DNA of 64,000 nucleotides from Ligula intestinalis (taxonomy: Eukaryota > Platyhelminthes > Cestoda > Diphyllobothriidea > Diphyllobothriidae), in contig JAYGXS010000004.1 of assembly GCA_036362985.1 (NCBI GenBank), positions 12,963,239-13,027,238 of the forward strand, written 5' to 3'. A program made the position numbers and the translations under genes. Shown piece by piece: positions 1 through 13,200 of the stretch (its first letter is position 1; every line of letters starts with the position of its first letter). The notes below the pieces were generated by a model. The model was not told the origin of the DNA. It did not search any database and worked only from the letters and a program-made list of their open reading frames with translations.

Positions 1-1790
1 TTTTTTTTCAGAATTGGTTGTGCCAGTGTGAATGGTGCTCAAACACGGTTATATGAACGGCTGTGTGCTAGGTTCCAGGAGGACGTGGATACGTATTAAG
101 GTGAAGGGTAGGCTTACAGTTAGGTGTAAGATTAGAACAGATGAATATTTGCCTTACATAGAGAGCTACCGGCATTACTAGGGAGGTTTCTATTTCCGTA
201 TCTTGTCGGGACAGCGGCTGTGTCTTCGCATTAATGAGGCAACTTTAGTTGGCCTTCCTCATCAAATATTTATCGGGACTCTTAAAGATGAATTTGCATC
301 AGGAAACAGTAGTTTAAGTAGTGCACCTCGTATACCCCTAGTCCCAGCATTTTTCCCAAGGAAAAGGTTGTTATAGGGGTTTTATGGGTGAGGGATTAGA
401 ATAGGCAGTGCAATTTAGTTTAATAAATGCTAAAGGCATTTTTATTTTCTTGTATTTAGAAATATTATTGATTCATATCTGAAGATTATCATAATCTCCA
501 TTATCGGTAACGGTATTTCGGAAAAACGTGATTATCAAAATGTAGGTTTCTTGAACTTCCTCAAAAAAAAATGATGGTAAGGAAGTCGTCTAATTTAACT
601 TACATGAGGTCCAACGTACCGTTCTGGCTTTAGATTAGTATAGACCGCGATGCAAAGCGCCGAGCACACCTTCAATTTACATGCGGAAAAACTAACGCCC
701 AGCGGCTGCGGGAAACAAATTCAACTTCAGTTTTTTTACTTTCCCCTTACTTCTACAAATTTCTCTGTCTACCTCTCCTACTTCCCCACCCCAAAAACCC
801 CTATAACCACCGTTTCCGTAGGAAAAACTGTTGAAACTAGGGGTATTTGAGGTGCACTACTTATAGCTCAACAACTTGCATTATTTATTATCATGCAGCC
901 TGCTCTAAGGACATTTATGTCACGCCAGAATACCCCATGTGAAACCGTCACTCGGTGCAAAGACTAAACCTAAAGTAGCATGGATTTTGCGCATTATTTT
1001 TGATGCCCTTATAAATTTAGATTTATTTTGTCAAAAAATATTTCATATCATAGCGAGTTTCGAGCGAATTATAGTTTCCTTAAGTTTGTTAACTATAGAA
1101 ATGATATATTTTGGTGTGGAAAATACTTCTCAATTCCCAAATAATTTTCAATCCCGTCTGCAATTAAACTTAAACCTTCCATAATACTGTATATTTTCCA
1201 TGTAAAGGGAAAACTATATTTCTCAAAACTCAGCTACCAACGTTCATAAGATTTTGCAATGGCTCTGAACCCCGGCCTATAGCTTTAAATCAGCGTCGGA
1301 AACCAACAGATATGCTGTTGTGCGAATGGGAATTTCACGGTCTTATGAATCTCATAACGCGAAAAGTTTTTTTTAAACCGCGAGGTACGCGCTCGCCAAC
1401 AGAAACAGATTTAATATGCTACCAAAAAAGGTTGAGAAACAATATTTTTAATAATTGGCTTTTCCATAAAGTTCCTCTAAATTTATAAGCGCTCAAAAGA
1501 CAATTTAAAGAAGTCCGTCGGCTGTAGTTGATGTTTCTTATTAGTGTAGCTTTTGCAAGCGATCTGAGAGAAGCCTATGCAAAGTCAGCATTTGGGTTTG
1601 ATTGAACTATGCTTCTTTTATGCTGCTTGATAATCAGTATTACAATCCCACCTAAGGAATATTCATAAACAAAAATATTGCAGAATTGCATTGAGTATGT
1701 TATGAGGTATATCAGCTACTGTTCGTAAAATTGCTTCGTGAATAGCTAATTTTGCAACTATTATGCTAGGATTATCGGAAGCATAGTTTT
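1..1790. other. Intergenic, no gene recognised
   Basis: AT-rich sequence with only short, unconvincing reading frames on both strands. I see no domain, RNA gene or clear repeat structure here. It lies outside the Penelope-like element that begins near 1797. Confidence 0.6.
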
Positions 1791-1796
1791 ATTAAT

Positions 1797-3500
1797 GTGA
1801 GCTTTCGGACTCTTGCGGGAGTTCATCGCAGAGACAAATTCGTCAACGAAAACAATCAAAATTTTAGAGGGAAGCGGTCAATTAACCGTTATAGGGGTGG
1901 GAGGGGGGAAGAGGATGACCAAGCAACCGGAATTACGCCGGCATGTGATCACCAAAAACGAACGGCATCTAAAAAACTAACAGATACTGTCCTGGTTCGC
2001 TTCTATGGTCTGCCAAAGGTCCATAAACCAAACGTTTCATTGCGGCCAATCATCACCCTTAAAGGCAGCTCCACCTATTATTTGGCAATAAAGATGTACC
2101 CGAAAATAAAATTCCTCCAAGAAAACTGATGTCTCAGTCCGTTCCGCCTTCCAATTCCAGGCAGACCTCCATGGCCGAAGGATTCAATCGGGAGAAATTA
2201 TGGTTTCCTTTGACGTGACATCACTATTCACATCCATTCCATTGATTTTGGCACGAGACGTTTTGCGCAGGAGCTGTACGACGACACCCAAATTTCACTC
2301 AAAATTGGAAACCTCATGATACTGTTCGAATTTTGACAAATGACATACCTCACCTTTGCTGGAGCGACTTACGAACAAATCAAAGAAACTCCAATGGGCT
2401 CTCCAATCTCCAGTTTAGTAGCAGAATTGGTCCTACAAGAGTTGGAATAGATTGCCTTCACCTAACACCCTCGATCTTTGGGTGTCATTACGTTGACGAC
2501 ACGCTCATCAAAAGGAACACGCTGCATACTTTCCGTGACCTTCTAAACTTGATCTTCCGGGAAATACAATTCACCAGTTAGGAAGAAAATGATCAGCTGC
2601 TACCCTTTCTCACATACTCGTTTTGCAAACTATCGACGGCAAAATAGAAGCGAGGGTCTATAGGAAGGCGACAAAAACCACACAGCTTCTCGGTTTTCAC
2701 AGCAACCATCCAGTGTCTCACAAACGAAGCTATGTAAGAACGCTGTTCAAAATTATCTAGAGTCACTGTAGTAATCCGGCAGAAAAAGTACCTGAGGCCC
2801 GATATATCCGCGACCAGTTTATGCAGAATGGCTATCCTAAGGCATTTATAAACCGATACCTACGTGCTCGCCCTATGAGGACTCAAACCGGCCAAACCCC
2901 TACGATTTGGCATGCCCTAGCGTATATCAAGGATGTGTTGGAAGTGACCGAGCACTTTGCCGCGGTACTAGGCGTCGGAATTGCACACTGTCGTAAAGCA
3001 ACCATGCGCAGCCGAGCCATGATAATCAAGGATCAATTAAATCCCTGTGAGCAGCCGGACGTAGTGTATCGCATACCATGTCTAAACTGTCCCGAAAATT
3101 ACATGGGCCAGACTGGAGGCATGTTGGGTTCGCGCATACACGAAAATAAGCGGGCTGTACAACGAGATGACGCATCATCGCAAGTGGTGGCCCACACCTA
3201 GGAGACGGAATACGAGTTCAACTTCGCAGCTGCGAGGACAATTTTCCACGCCGACAGCAAGACAGGCCGAGAAATGATTGAAGCGTGGGCCTCGGATGAC
3301 AATTCGGGTAACCTATGTATCAACCTGGCGCCCGCATATTTTGCCCTGCACCAAAGCAACTTGCCACTTAGGGGACGGACAGGCCACCGCGTCATCCTAC
3401 GCTAACACCGGAGGGCCAGATGGCTGAACAGTCATCAAGCCCGAGTCCACCACGCGTAATGAAGACCCAGCAGGTCAGAGCCCGCATTTTGTTCAACAAA
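1797..3500 (+). mobile_element. Penelope-like element 1, decayed (RT + GIY-YIG)
   Basis: Remnant of a Penelope-like retroelement. The reverse transcriptase can be followed through frameshifts and stops: a YGLPKVHKP block near 2004, motif A (SFDVTSLFTSIP) near 2205, motif B (TPMGSPISS) near 2390, and motif C YVDD at 2489-2500. Downstream, a long frame from 2821 to 3201 carries the C-terminal GIY-YIG endonuclease in the family's usual order: a cysteine pair (CLNCPENYMGQTGG) near 3090 and an arginine a little later. After a stop at 3199 the frame continues to about 3400. Several stops and frame changes make it a pseudogene. It lies just beyond the 3' end of MVP copy A and converges on it. Confidence 0.85.
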
Positions 3501-3620
3501 TTATCAACACTCAAGAAGGAAATTACCGTTAATTGACGTTGTATGTTTGCAGTAGTGACTGTATCCTATAAATACTTCAAACTCCTGTGCATACGCTACA
3601 CCTGTCTGCTACTGCTCTCT

Positions 3621-3684
3621 GACAATGCCTTTGATGACGAATCCGCGACGGATCTCGAAACGTCAAGCGAATAAAAGTATTGTC
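3621..3684 (+). ncRNA. Hammerhead-ribozyme-like motif near the PLE 3' end
   Basis: The order of parts fits a minimal hammerhead. A 5' arm gacaat (3621-3626) can pair with attgtc (3679-3684), and ctt with aag at the inner end. The core reads TTGATGA (3631-3637), then an imperfect stem with AATCCG against CGGAT, then GAAAC and GTC (3657-3664). The consensus first base C of CUGANGA is T here, so this copy is probably inactive. Penelope-like elements are known to carry short hammerheads of this type. The structure is predicted by eye. Confidence 0.4.
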
Positions 3685-3785
3685 CCGGCGATCGAGTAGT
3701 CTTCCTCTCAATTACTTCCTGGGACTAGCATGTTAGTTTGTACTGGCTATCTCCAAACCCACAACACGCGTGGTTAATTGGCCCT

Positions 3786-3801
3786 CCCCCCCCCCCCCCC
3801 C
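3786..3801. repeat. Poly-C tract
   Basis: Sixteen consecutive C residues lie between the PLE remnant and the 3' end of MVP copy A. The surrounding 300 bases hold nothing else that I recognise. Confidence 0.9.
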
Positions 3802-4098
3802 GCCCTACGACAGTTAACTGGCCCCTTCATTCTATAAATTTTCCTTGTTTTCGTTGACGATTTTAGCTGCGACGATGGACTCCAGCAAGAGGTCGAAAGC
3901 TCGGACAGATAAAAAGATGATTCCGGTGATGGATACGGCTACTTCTTTTCAATCTAAACATAAGAGTTAAAGCATGTTTACTCCGTAGCAATCTAACTAA
4001 CGCAAAGCGTCAATTATTCAAAGTCCATCAGTACATGCAGAAACTACTCCCAAAAGCGTTTTGTTGGGACCAACAATCAGTACCGTGATTTAACTATT

Positions 4099-4104
4099 TT
4101 TATT
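4099..4104 (-). terminator. Polyadenylation signal of MVP copy A
   Basis: AATAAA on the minus strand, about 100 bases beyond the stop codon of MVP copy A. It sits at about the same distance as the AATAAA of copy B does from its own stop. Confidence 0.7.
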
Positions 4105-4202
4105 CTTAAAAACCAGAAGCGTTTAAAGTTATAAAATATATGACATAAAAAATGAACTTCAAAAAAGTAGATGATGAAAGACAGACTGGAAAAAGTTTGA
4201 AA

Positions 4203-7200
4203 CTAATTGTCCCTAGTGTCGATTTCCGTGATCGATTCTGTCGCAGCAACCCCGTAGTCGGGTTGGCGGACGTGAACAGTACTCCTGGCCTGACCAATCA
4301 AACCCGAGGCAGCGTCCAACAGGTTCACTGGCGACCGGCCGTCTGTAATGAGGGTGCTCTGTAGGTTGAGAGCACGCAACATGCGCACATCCCGTTCTGA
4401 TCCGGCGCTGGCAATATGACGCAGATTCTCCGCGCCAAGGGCTTCAACGCGCTTGAGGAAGTAGGCCGTCTCAATCTCCACATCCTGTTGTTTGCGCTTG
4501 AGGTTCAGTTGGTCCGTTGATTGTATATAATCCAGCTCCACCTCACGAGCCAACTTCAAACGTTCCAACTCCGCGTCCTAAAGAAAACCCGGACAACGAG
4601 ATGTGAGTTGGGGCAAAAAAGGCATGGAAAGGGGGCTGCGAGTGAGAGAGAAGTTGTCCACACTTAACGCACGGTTTTAATCTTCTCCACTTCAGCCTCC
4701 AGTCTGGTCTTTTCGACTTCTGCCTGAGTGGTGATTAGCGCAGCTTCCACTTCTGCCTTGGCCTGACCAGTGCTCTCCAGGACAGCTAATTGCACCTGCA
4801 GTTCCAGCAGACCGCGTCGGCCTTCCTCGGCTCTGGCCTCGTCCTCAATACGCTGGCGTTCCAGCTTGCCGCGGGCTTCCTGCTCTAGTCGCTGGGCCTC
4901 CTGCCTGAAGAGCAAACGCAGTAGAAAGAAAGACGTCTACGTTAGTCAGCTTTCAATCCAGAATTTAAATCCACATACAAATAATCTCAGTTGCATTGGG
5001 AGAAAAGAGTGGAAAAATGAAGAAGGGTAGAAATATAGATTGATAGTATTGCCGGTAAAGAAAAAGGAGACGGGAATGGCAATTTCTGACTTATTAGCCG
5101 TCTTCAGCCAGTCATAACCACATCTGAACCTCGAAGCCGCGACCTTTTGATTAGATTCCTTCCAGTCTCCCTAGTGCTTGCTGGCAGTACTATCTGCCTA
5201 TACGATAAGCTGCTACAGCTTTCAGGGCCTGTGTCGAGTCCCAAGGCAGAGCGGAACAGATGAGTTCCGTTTGCGATCGGGTGAACGTTCATAAACCAGG
5301 ACATAAGTAGCTGTAGTCCAAAAGCCACTGGTAAATAGCACCCACAAAAGAACCAGCTGCAGAGAACAGAGTACCAGTTCTATATGCACACTGACAATTC
5401 CCCCGTCGATTTCGAGGATGGGCACCGTGTGCTCCAACAAGCCGCAGCAAACGCTGAAGCAAGCCGAAGTAGACACTGAGGCAGGCTGGGCAAGCAACAC
5501 GAAGGCTACAGCAAGCGGAGGCAACGCAGCGAACTACCGCGAAAGAAAACGGGAGTTTATTTAGGCTTGTGGAGAGTATGCCTACTCGCTCGCCACTCCC
5601 AAATCCGTTTCCGGTGTAAAGACAAAGTCAATAAGATCAGGGATGCGGGAGGGTGTAGATGGCCGGGTCGATAGTCACTTAGCACATGCACACTTGACTC
5701 AGCCAACTCGCTAGATAGGCTCCCGCGTGCGCGGAAGCGCCTTAAAGGCCATATAAGGAAAGAGCGATTGCAGCCTGACTCTGAGTCCCCCCTCTCCTCC
5801 CGTACGCACACACAGACACACGCGTACAGTAGGAGCAGCTACGTGGGGGCCCGAGTTTTCCAGTCAGTTGGCAAACCCTCGAAGCCACGGCTTTTAGCGC
5901 AACGTGATAACATCAAGCGCATTCAGATTTATTAGAATGAGAAGAGAAACGCGCTGAAGGTCGACCTCACTCGCTCCCCACCGTCTAGCAACCGCCTAAC
6001 TACTCGGACACCTGAGGTGGGGCCTGAAACGCGGTGGGAGCGCGAACGCAGGCACCGACAGTGAATCAGAACCGAGAGAAGGTGCCAGCACCTACCAGGC
6101 CGCAGGGACTGAGGTTGGCCGAGGCATGATATTGATATATGCATACAGGCATTCGGCCTCATAAGTATGAGAGCAGCCTTGCACGGAGCATGGGCCTAAA
6201 CCTTTCTGATGCAGGTAACTCTTCAGTCATCGACTGAAAGGCACAACCCATGCTCCGGTGCCGGTTCACGTCCCTGGGCGGAGCTTTCAACGGGGGATTT
6301 TCGTGGAGTGCTTGATGCGACTGCAATAGCTATGGTTTCCGCTAGTAGTGCTTGTAATGCCAATGTAAAAAAAGAGATAAGCAGTACTGCAGACGAAAGA
6401 AAGTCAAAATTAACAAGGCTAAAGGAGCCATTGGTGATAAGTCACACCACTCAACAAACGGAACCCATACATAGGAACTGAGAAATCGGCATCTCAAGAA
6501 GTATAATTCGTCAGAAGAAGTTCTTTGGGAAAAATGTTGTTTACTGGGTGAATTTTCGACACTGGCTCACCAGGTCGGGGTAATTGTCACCGGCATGTGA
6601 TTATGCGGTCAGTGGGGAAGGGAATAATTGTCACCCGCATGTAATTATGCGGTCGTTTGGGGACTAATTGTCGACAGCATCTAATTGTGCGGTTGGTGGT
6701 GGTTGGTTTTAGCTTCCTCCAGTCTGCGTAGGCTGCCATCTCTTCCATGCGTCTCTGAGGTTGGTGTACATCGCGTCCAATTCGACGTGCCTATTGATGC
6801 ACGAGTCGTCGGAGTTGATGGCTTCGAAGAATTCACGGCCTTTCTTGTATGGATAAGAGCCAACAATGCGAGTTTTTCCCACGCAAACTGATGTCCACTT
6901 TCAAGTGTGTGTATGGTGACGTCAGACAAGCGATAGGGCCCTTTTACAGCTCTTTAATGTTCACGTAAGCGGGTAGAGGTTGATCTTTCTATCTGTCCTC
7001 AATAAACCGCATTGCAGCCGCTACAGGGGAGCTTGTAAATTACTTATTTTGTCCAAGTAGCTAACCCTGTCCTTAGGGTGCACCAGCTGATTTCGTAGAG
7101 TATTGGTCGGTTTGTGCGCTTCTTGGATTTGGTGCTTCCTTAGGTATCTTTCAACCAGTTCAGACACGTTCTTTATATAGGGAAGCGTTCACCAAGTTCG

Positions 7201-10200
7201 TGGAGTGGGTGTCTGAGCGGAACAACCTAGTTACTTTTCTTTCAATCTCAACTGTTGCCATCTCATGCATTGACGCAACAACTTCCTGGGGTAACCGTTT
7301 TCTGAAAACAGTTTGAACAGGTAATGAAGTTCGGCTTCGTAGAGTTCGGGGCTAGAACAGTGTGTTCTTACTCGATTGATCAGGGTGTTAATGGCACTCC
7401 GTTTGTGGGCAACAGGGTGGTTGCTATCGTAGTGCAGGATGACAGCTGCGTGCGCTTTTTTGCGGTAGACTGATGCTTGGAAAGTTCCGTCAGTGTTCCG
7501 CTCTATGAGGACGTCGAGGAATGGCAGTTTACTGTAAACCTCTTTTTCTAGAGTGAACGCGATGCCTGGCACCGTTGAGTTAATAGTGTGGTGCAGTGTT
7601 TCGAGCTGGTACCTTTTAACGATGACAAACGTGTCATCAAAATATCGTACCCACAACTTGGGGTTAACTTGTGGTAGGGCCATTGCTTCTAATTTTTGCA
7701 TGGTTACTTCAGCTAAGAAGCCCGAAACGGCTGATCCCATTGTTGGTAGTGTTGTTGTGCGAACGAAAAATTCGTTTCCAGGCAGAGATCCAAGAGTTCA
7801 AGCAGGGCAGATACAGAAAATTCTACATCGTAGGATTATAGTAGTTCTTCTGTGTATTGCCTTGCCAAATCCAATGGTATCGACGTGAAGAGAGAGACCA
7901 CTTCAAAGGATACCATTATTTCGTCTGCGGCAATTTCAAGTCCTTGCAATTTGCTTAGAAACTCCATAGAATTGTTGGTTGATGTTTCGCAACCCTTTGT
8001 CAAGGGATGGAGCTTTCGGAATGGCCATTTCGAGATTTTATAATTAGGTGCACCGATTAAGGAAACTATCGGTCGGAGTGGTACATCAGGTTTGTGTACC
8101 TAAGGCAGCCCGTAGATCTTGGCTATGTTTGGCTTGGTTTGCTTTAAGGACTTGGCAATATCTCCTGATATTTGTTTCGTTTCTGTAAGTCCTATGAGTA
8201 CTTTTTCAATGGTTGCATTCTGCTTTTTGGGGGGATCTGCGTTCAGAGGTTTGTAGGTTGACCCGTCCTCTAGTAGTGATAGCATCTTTGCTTCGTAGTC
8301 TGCCTCATTCAGGATGGCAGTTGAGCTTCCTTTATCTGCAGGAAGGATGACGATGTTTTGATCTGTTTTGAGAGACTTTAGTGCTTTCTTCTCTTCTTGT
8401 GATAGCACTAAGTAGAGGGCTCGGTTCTTTAGGGCGTGTACAGTGCTGTTCCGTATTGTGAACCGCTCATCGTCTGTAAAAATGTTCTGCCAATATTATG
8501 GATTCCAAATTTGCAAAGAAGTCCATATACTTTGAATTAGCAAGGTTGTATTTCATTCCTATGGAAAGCACGTGTTCTTCGGTTGTTGTCAGAGTTCTTA
8601 ACCGATAGGTTTGTAACATTATTTGAGTAATTCTGGCTTGTAAAAGGTTGCTTGGTAATGGACATCCATTTCTTGTCTAAAATGTATCTCTTCTTCTGTC
8701 GTTTGCTGTCGGAAACACGAGTAATTGTCTCGTTCAGAGATTCAAAAACGTGTGGAGGAAGTTTTGTTCGGCAGAAGTCCCTGCATTGTCCCTTAGAAGC
8801 TTAAAATTTTTGGAGTCTGTAATGGGCGTTTGAAATGAACGCGCTAAGCATGTTTTGACCATAAAGGAATGCAATCTGGTATCCTTCAGTTGTTCTTATG
8901 GCAGGTCGAATTCGGAGAGATTTTGGCAAAATCTTCATTCTTCGGCAACGGTGTAGAAAGGCTAACTGTTCCCGCATAAGATTTTCGCGCATTGTACACT
9001 TTTCCCATCGCCTAGCTTGCAGCAAAACGTCGCGAGCGTAATTCATACGTATGAACTGGAAAGTCGGCATCTCAAGAAGTATAATTCGTCAGAAGAAGTT
9101 CTTTGGGAAAAATGTTGTTTACTGGGTGAATTTTCGACACTGGCTCACCAGGTCGTCATCAGACAGATAGGAAGTGTAGGAAACAGTTAATTCACAATGA
9201 TGGCTCATGGGGGTTAAGATATTGAATCGGGGTAATTGTCACCCGCATGTAATTATGCGGTCGTTTGGGGACTAATTGTCGACAGCATCTAATTGTGCGG
9301 TTGGTGGTGGTTGGTTTTAGCTTCCTCCAGTCCGCGTAGGCTGCCATCTCTTCCATGCGTCTCTGAGGTTGGTGTACATCNNNNNNNNNNACTATATTAA
9401 CCCCCCATTAGCCATCATTGTAAATTAACTGTTTTGTACATTTCCTATCTGTCTAATGACGACCTGGTGAGCCAGTGTCGAAAATTCACCCAGTAAACAA
9501 CATTTGTTCCCAAAGAACTTCTTCTGACGGAACCTGTACGGTTTAAATGATACACCATACTGAAAACATAGCGTAGACACGTGTTTCCCCGATATGTTGC
9601 TACTGCTGCTGTATGACACAGATGTGAAAGGTTTGGTAAACAAATGGCCCTCCACCGTACATCAAGTTTAAATAAATGAAAATTTTCGCGTTCCAGGTAT
9701 CTACATAGATAAGGAAGAAGACTTGTCGAGCACCGGATCAATAGATTTATTGTCCTGAGCGTTTGAACTCTTGCAGATGTACTCCTGCAAAAGTTCGAAA
9801 GCTCAGGACAATAAATCTATTGGTCCGGTGCTCGAAAAGTCTTCTTGCTTCTCCAAACAATTATGAAATTTGCGAGAACTCCCATTGTAAATATCAAAAG
9901 ATCAATTGGCGAGAAAACGTTTGCTCTCAATAACTTATCTTCTGGACTCTACATTTAAATGGTGACGAAATGAAGAAAGAAATATGTAGTGTTGTTGTTG
10001 TCCACAAGGTCGGTTGAGGGTGGGAGGAATTGAGGTCAAAGTGTCAAAGTATAGGCGGACCGGCGGCCAAGACAGGTGATAAGGTGTGCTCGGTGGAATT
10101 AAGGACCTCTCCGTCTCTGGGGTGACCCGATTCCAAGGCCGCTGAATAGCCCTGTGCGGTCGTGTTAGCGACTTTCGCCTGTGGTAGACTGCTACGCTGT

Positions 10201-13200
10201 TGCAAAGTTCTTTTTAGCGCACAGGACCGATCTACGTAGCCTGATTGCAGCTGCTTCTGCTGCAGCCAACAGACGCTGTCCAAGTAATTTTTAATAGCTC
10301 GAGGGCACCTTGTAGATCACTGGGAAAGCTTCTCTGGCATCCACGCCATAGTTCCAGTCTACCATGTGCGCTACAATAGAACTATGAATGCTCTTTACTT
10401 GACCCTTTTCTAACCGTGCTGGAAGGTGTTCTCATGCTCTTTTGGACAGACGCCAGCTCATGCGACCAAAAGATTCTGTCCACAGGAGCCGGTCCGCGTA
10501 GATATTGACATTTTGCTAACAATTACCCCCACTCCCCACCGCCTACACTACATCTTCCCACAGACCGGCAGAGTTTATTCATTTCATTAGCACATCAATG
10601 TACAGGCCTGAAGAGAATTTATCGAAAGTAAACGTATGCTCGCCAATCGTTACTCCCTTCAGCAATAAATCGCAAACTTGTAGTAAATAAGTATGACCTT
10701 ATTATCACTAAAACGGCGGAATTACACACACATATTAGTAAAACGGTTATCCCAGACAGTTTGTGCGCCGATGCATGAAACGACAAGTGTTTAAGCAAAA
10801 AAGAAAAGGAACTAGAATGTTCCGATCAAACGCCTACTCCAAGAAATTGGCGAAAATTTCCATGCATTAAAAACGTGTCTGAACTCATTGAAATACATCT
10901 GAGGAAGTATCAGATCCAAGTGGCGAAGAACCAACGAATACTCTGCCAAATCAGCTTGTACACCCTAAGGATAAGGTTGGTTATTAAGACAGAAAAGAGG
11001 TCATTTACAAAATCTCTTGTAGCGGCTGCAATGCAGTCTATTGCGGACCGACAGGACGATCGGCCTCCACACGCTTACGCGAACATCAACGAGCGGTAAA
11101 GGGGTGATATCTCTTGTCCGAGGTCGCCATGCACGCATTAGAAACTGGACACCAATTTGCATGGGACGAAATTTGCATTCTTGGCTCTTGCCCATACAAG
11201 AAAGATCGCGAGTTTTTAGAAGCCATCAACTCCGACGACTCCTGCATCAACAGGCATGTTGGGTTGGATTCAATGTACACCAATCTTAAAAAAGCCTGGA
11301 AAACGGAGAATCCACTAAAAACATGCTATTGACCACGGCTGACACAGCATTATCGATTTTATGACACGCTTAAAGATGTGGACTGCTCTTTTCACAATTC
11401 CCTCGCGTCCGAAGACGACCTAGTGTGCTAGTGTCGAAAATTTACAAAAAGTTTGTTCCTGTTTCCCGAAAAATTTCTTTCATCAAACATATTAGAAAGT
11501 TCGTTCAACGGCGTTTAAGTTGACAACAGAGTAGTAAAATTAATAAGGGTTAGGAAATCCGAGTTTAAGTCTCATTTCGGGTCCGGATCATGAAAAGGAG
11601 GGTTTATTTCCCAGATTGCCCTTTTGAGATTCGAGGTTATGTAAGCAGCTCAATGAGTTGATCTAAGCGGAACAAAACTGTACGCAGAGTTGTTAAATTA
11701 TGGTTGAACAAACAAAGATTTCGTGAGGACATGTTTGGCCTTACTAAACAGCAAGTCGTGAATAGAACGACCTCCTTCTTCTCGGTTGCCTAACTGGTCA
11801 TACCTAACGTGTTAGCACAACTATGGTATATGTCACCGTCGACTAGGCAAAACTTTCCACATCAACCGTCAGTTTGCTCCCTGCCTTATCAACGGCTGTT
11901 AGCAATGCTACGTTATCCGCGGATCATAGAAGCTATTTATAAAAAACAACTCTGAGCGGGCCAACCCATTGGTTCAGAGATTATGCGAGCAGTGAGCCTA
12001 AGTGTATCACTATCGATCTCAATTTCTGTTGTCAGCTCTTTTGAGGCAAAATACTCGTCAAGGCTGACTTTTAAGACACTATGCAAAGCAATAATTCTGG
12101 GTAAGCTGTTTAGGGAAAACATAGGTTAAAAAATAGAGACCTTTATGAAATATGTCATAGAAAGATTTAAGATTTAAAAGGCTTCAACTTTTGCATTGGA
12201 TTTGGCGATTCCTTTGAATTTGCTACCACAACCAACGTTGAGGGTAAACCATTAAGAATTCAAGTTCTTATTCCTATTATCTAAAAGAGTCACAGCTTCA
12301 TCTCATGGTAGATGCTGTGATGTAACAATTTACTGAAAACTTCGGATGGATCCTTGTCTGACTTACTTTTGAAAAATGAATTTAAACAACCAACAACTGT
12401 ACTCTCTCTCTCTGTCTGCTCGAATATAATCGCTGTTTATCGGTTTTATGGAACTGGAGTGTTCATCCGATCTATCTGATGAGGCGATATATTTCCCCCG
12501 TTGTGCCCTGAGGTGACATCAGATATATGACGGAATGGAACTCACAAGGACTAGGGAGACCAGAATGACCATATCTGGCTTGTAAGCCATCATCAGCCAG
12601 CCATACCCAATCCCAAGGTCCTGAATCACCGAAATTCGAAACCGGGACCTATGGTCATTACATTTAACACTCGACTAGTGGCTCCGACCCTAGAGATTGG
12701 GTATGAAAGGTTGATGACTGTTAACAAGCAAGATATAGACATTCCGGCCTCCCTTGTCGTTGTCATTTCCACTGTGTAAAATAGTTTTATTTAAAAAATC
12801 AAATGGGTTTGTGCACTTTGCGTGTGATGTGGCAGATAGAATTCTCAAAGTTATATGCATAACTTAAACGCAGTAAGGAGCAAGGAACTGAATAAAGAAC
12901 AAGATGGATGTTTTATGAGCCTACCTGGCAGCGGCTTCTTGGGAAGTGCTTGTGATCTCGATCGCCAGCTGAACAGACTTTTGCAGGGCATCTCGTGTGC
13001 GCTGATCTACCGGCTCAACGGCCTGTACGTCCACACTTGTCACGACGAGATTATTCTGTGGGAAGACCAGCCTGTCTCCTATTTCCCCATCGGCACCCGT
13101 ACCGAAAACGGACTGCCTTATTATGGAGGCCGAATTCTAAAAGATATAACAATTGCATGTGGAGTCAGAAAGCATAAGTATCGCAAAAATGTAGCTGGGT

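Larger units (their letters stand above)
6475..9380 (-). mobile_element. Penelope-like element 2 with terminal repeats, decayed
   Basis: A nearly complete Penelope-like element in the sense orientation of MVP copy A, inside intron 7. In transcription order: an N-terminal frame (9070-8801); a frame with [13 protein letters not shown] (8408-8100); the RT core, with YGLP then a stop, [13 protein letters not shown], motif A as [11 protein letters not shown] (catalytic Asp replaced by Glu), and motif C YFDD at 7644-7633; then the GIY-YIG block (CSGCNAVY) near 7015 and the tail [17 protein letters not shown] (6929-6681). Stops and frameshifts interrupt it. Sequence at 6475-6577 recurs at 9053-9152, and 6625-6773 recurs at 9230-9380. 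This matches the partly tandem (pLTR) structure typical of the family. Confidence 0.85.

Noticed and set aside
9783..9820. Hammerhead-like GAAAGCTC in the right arm of the palindrome
   Set aside because: No CUGANGA half is present in the right place; the sequence is explained by the palindrome itself.
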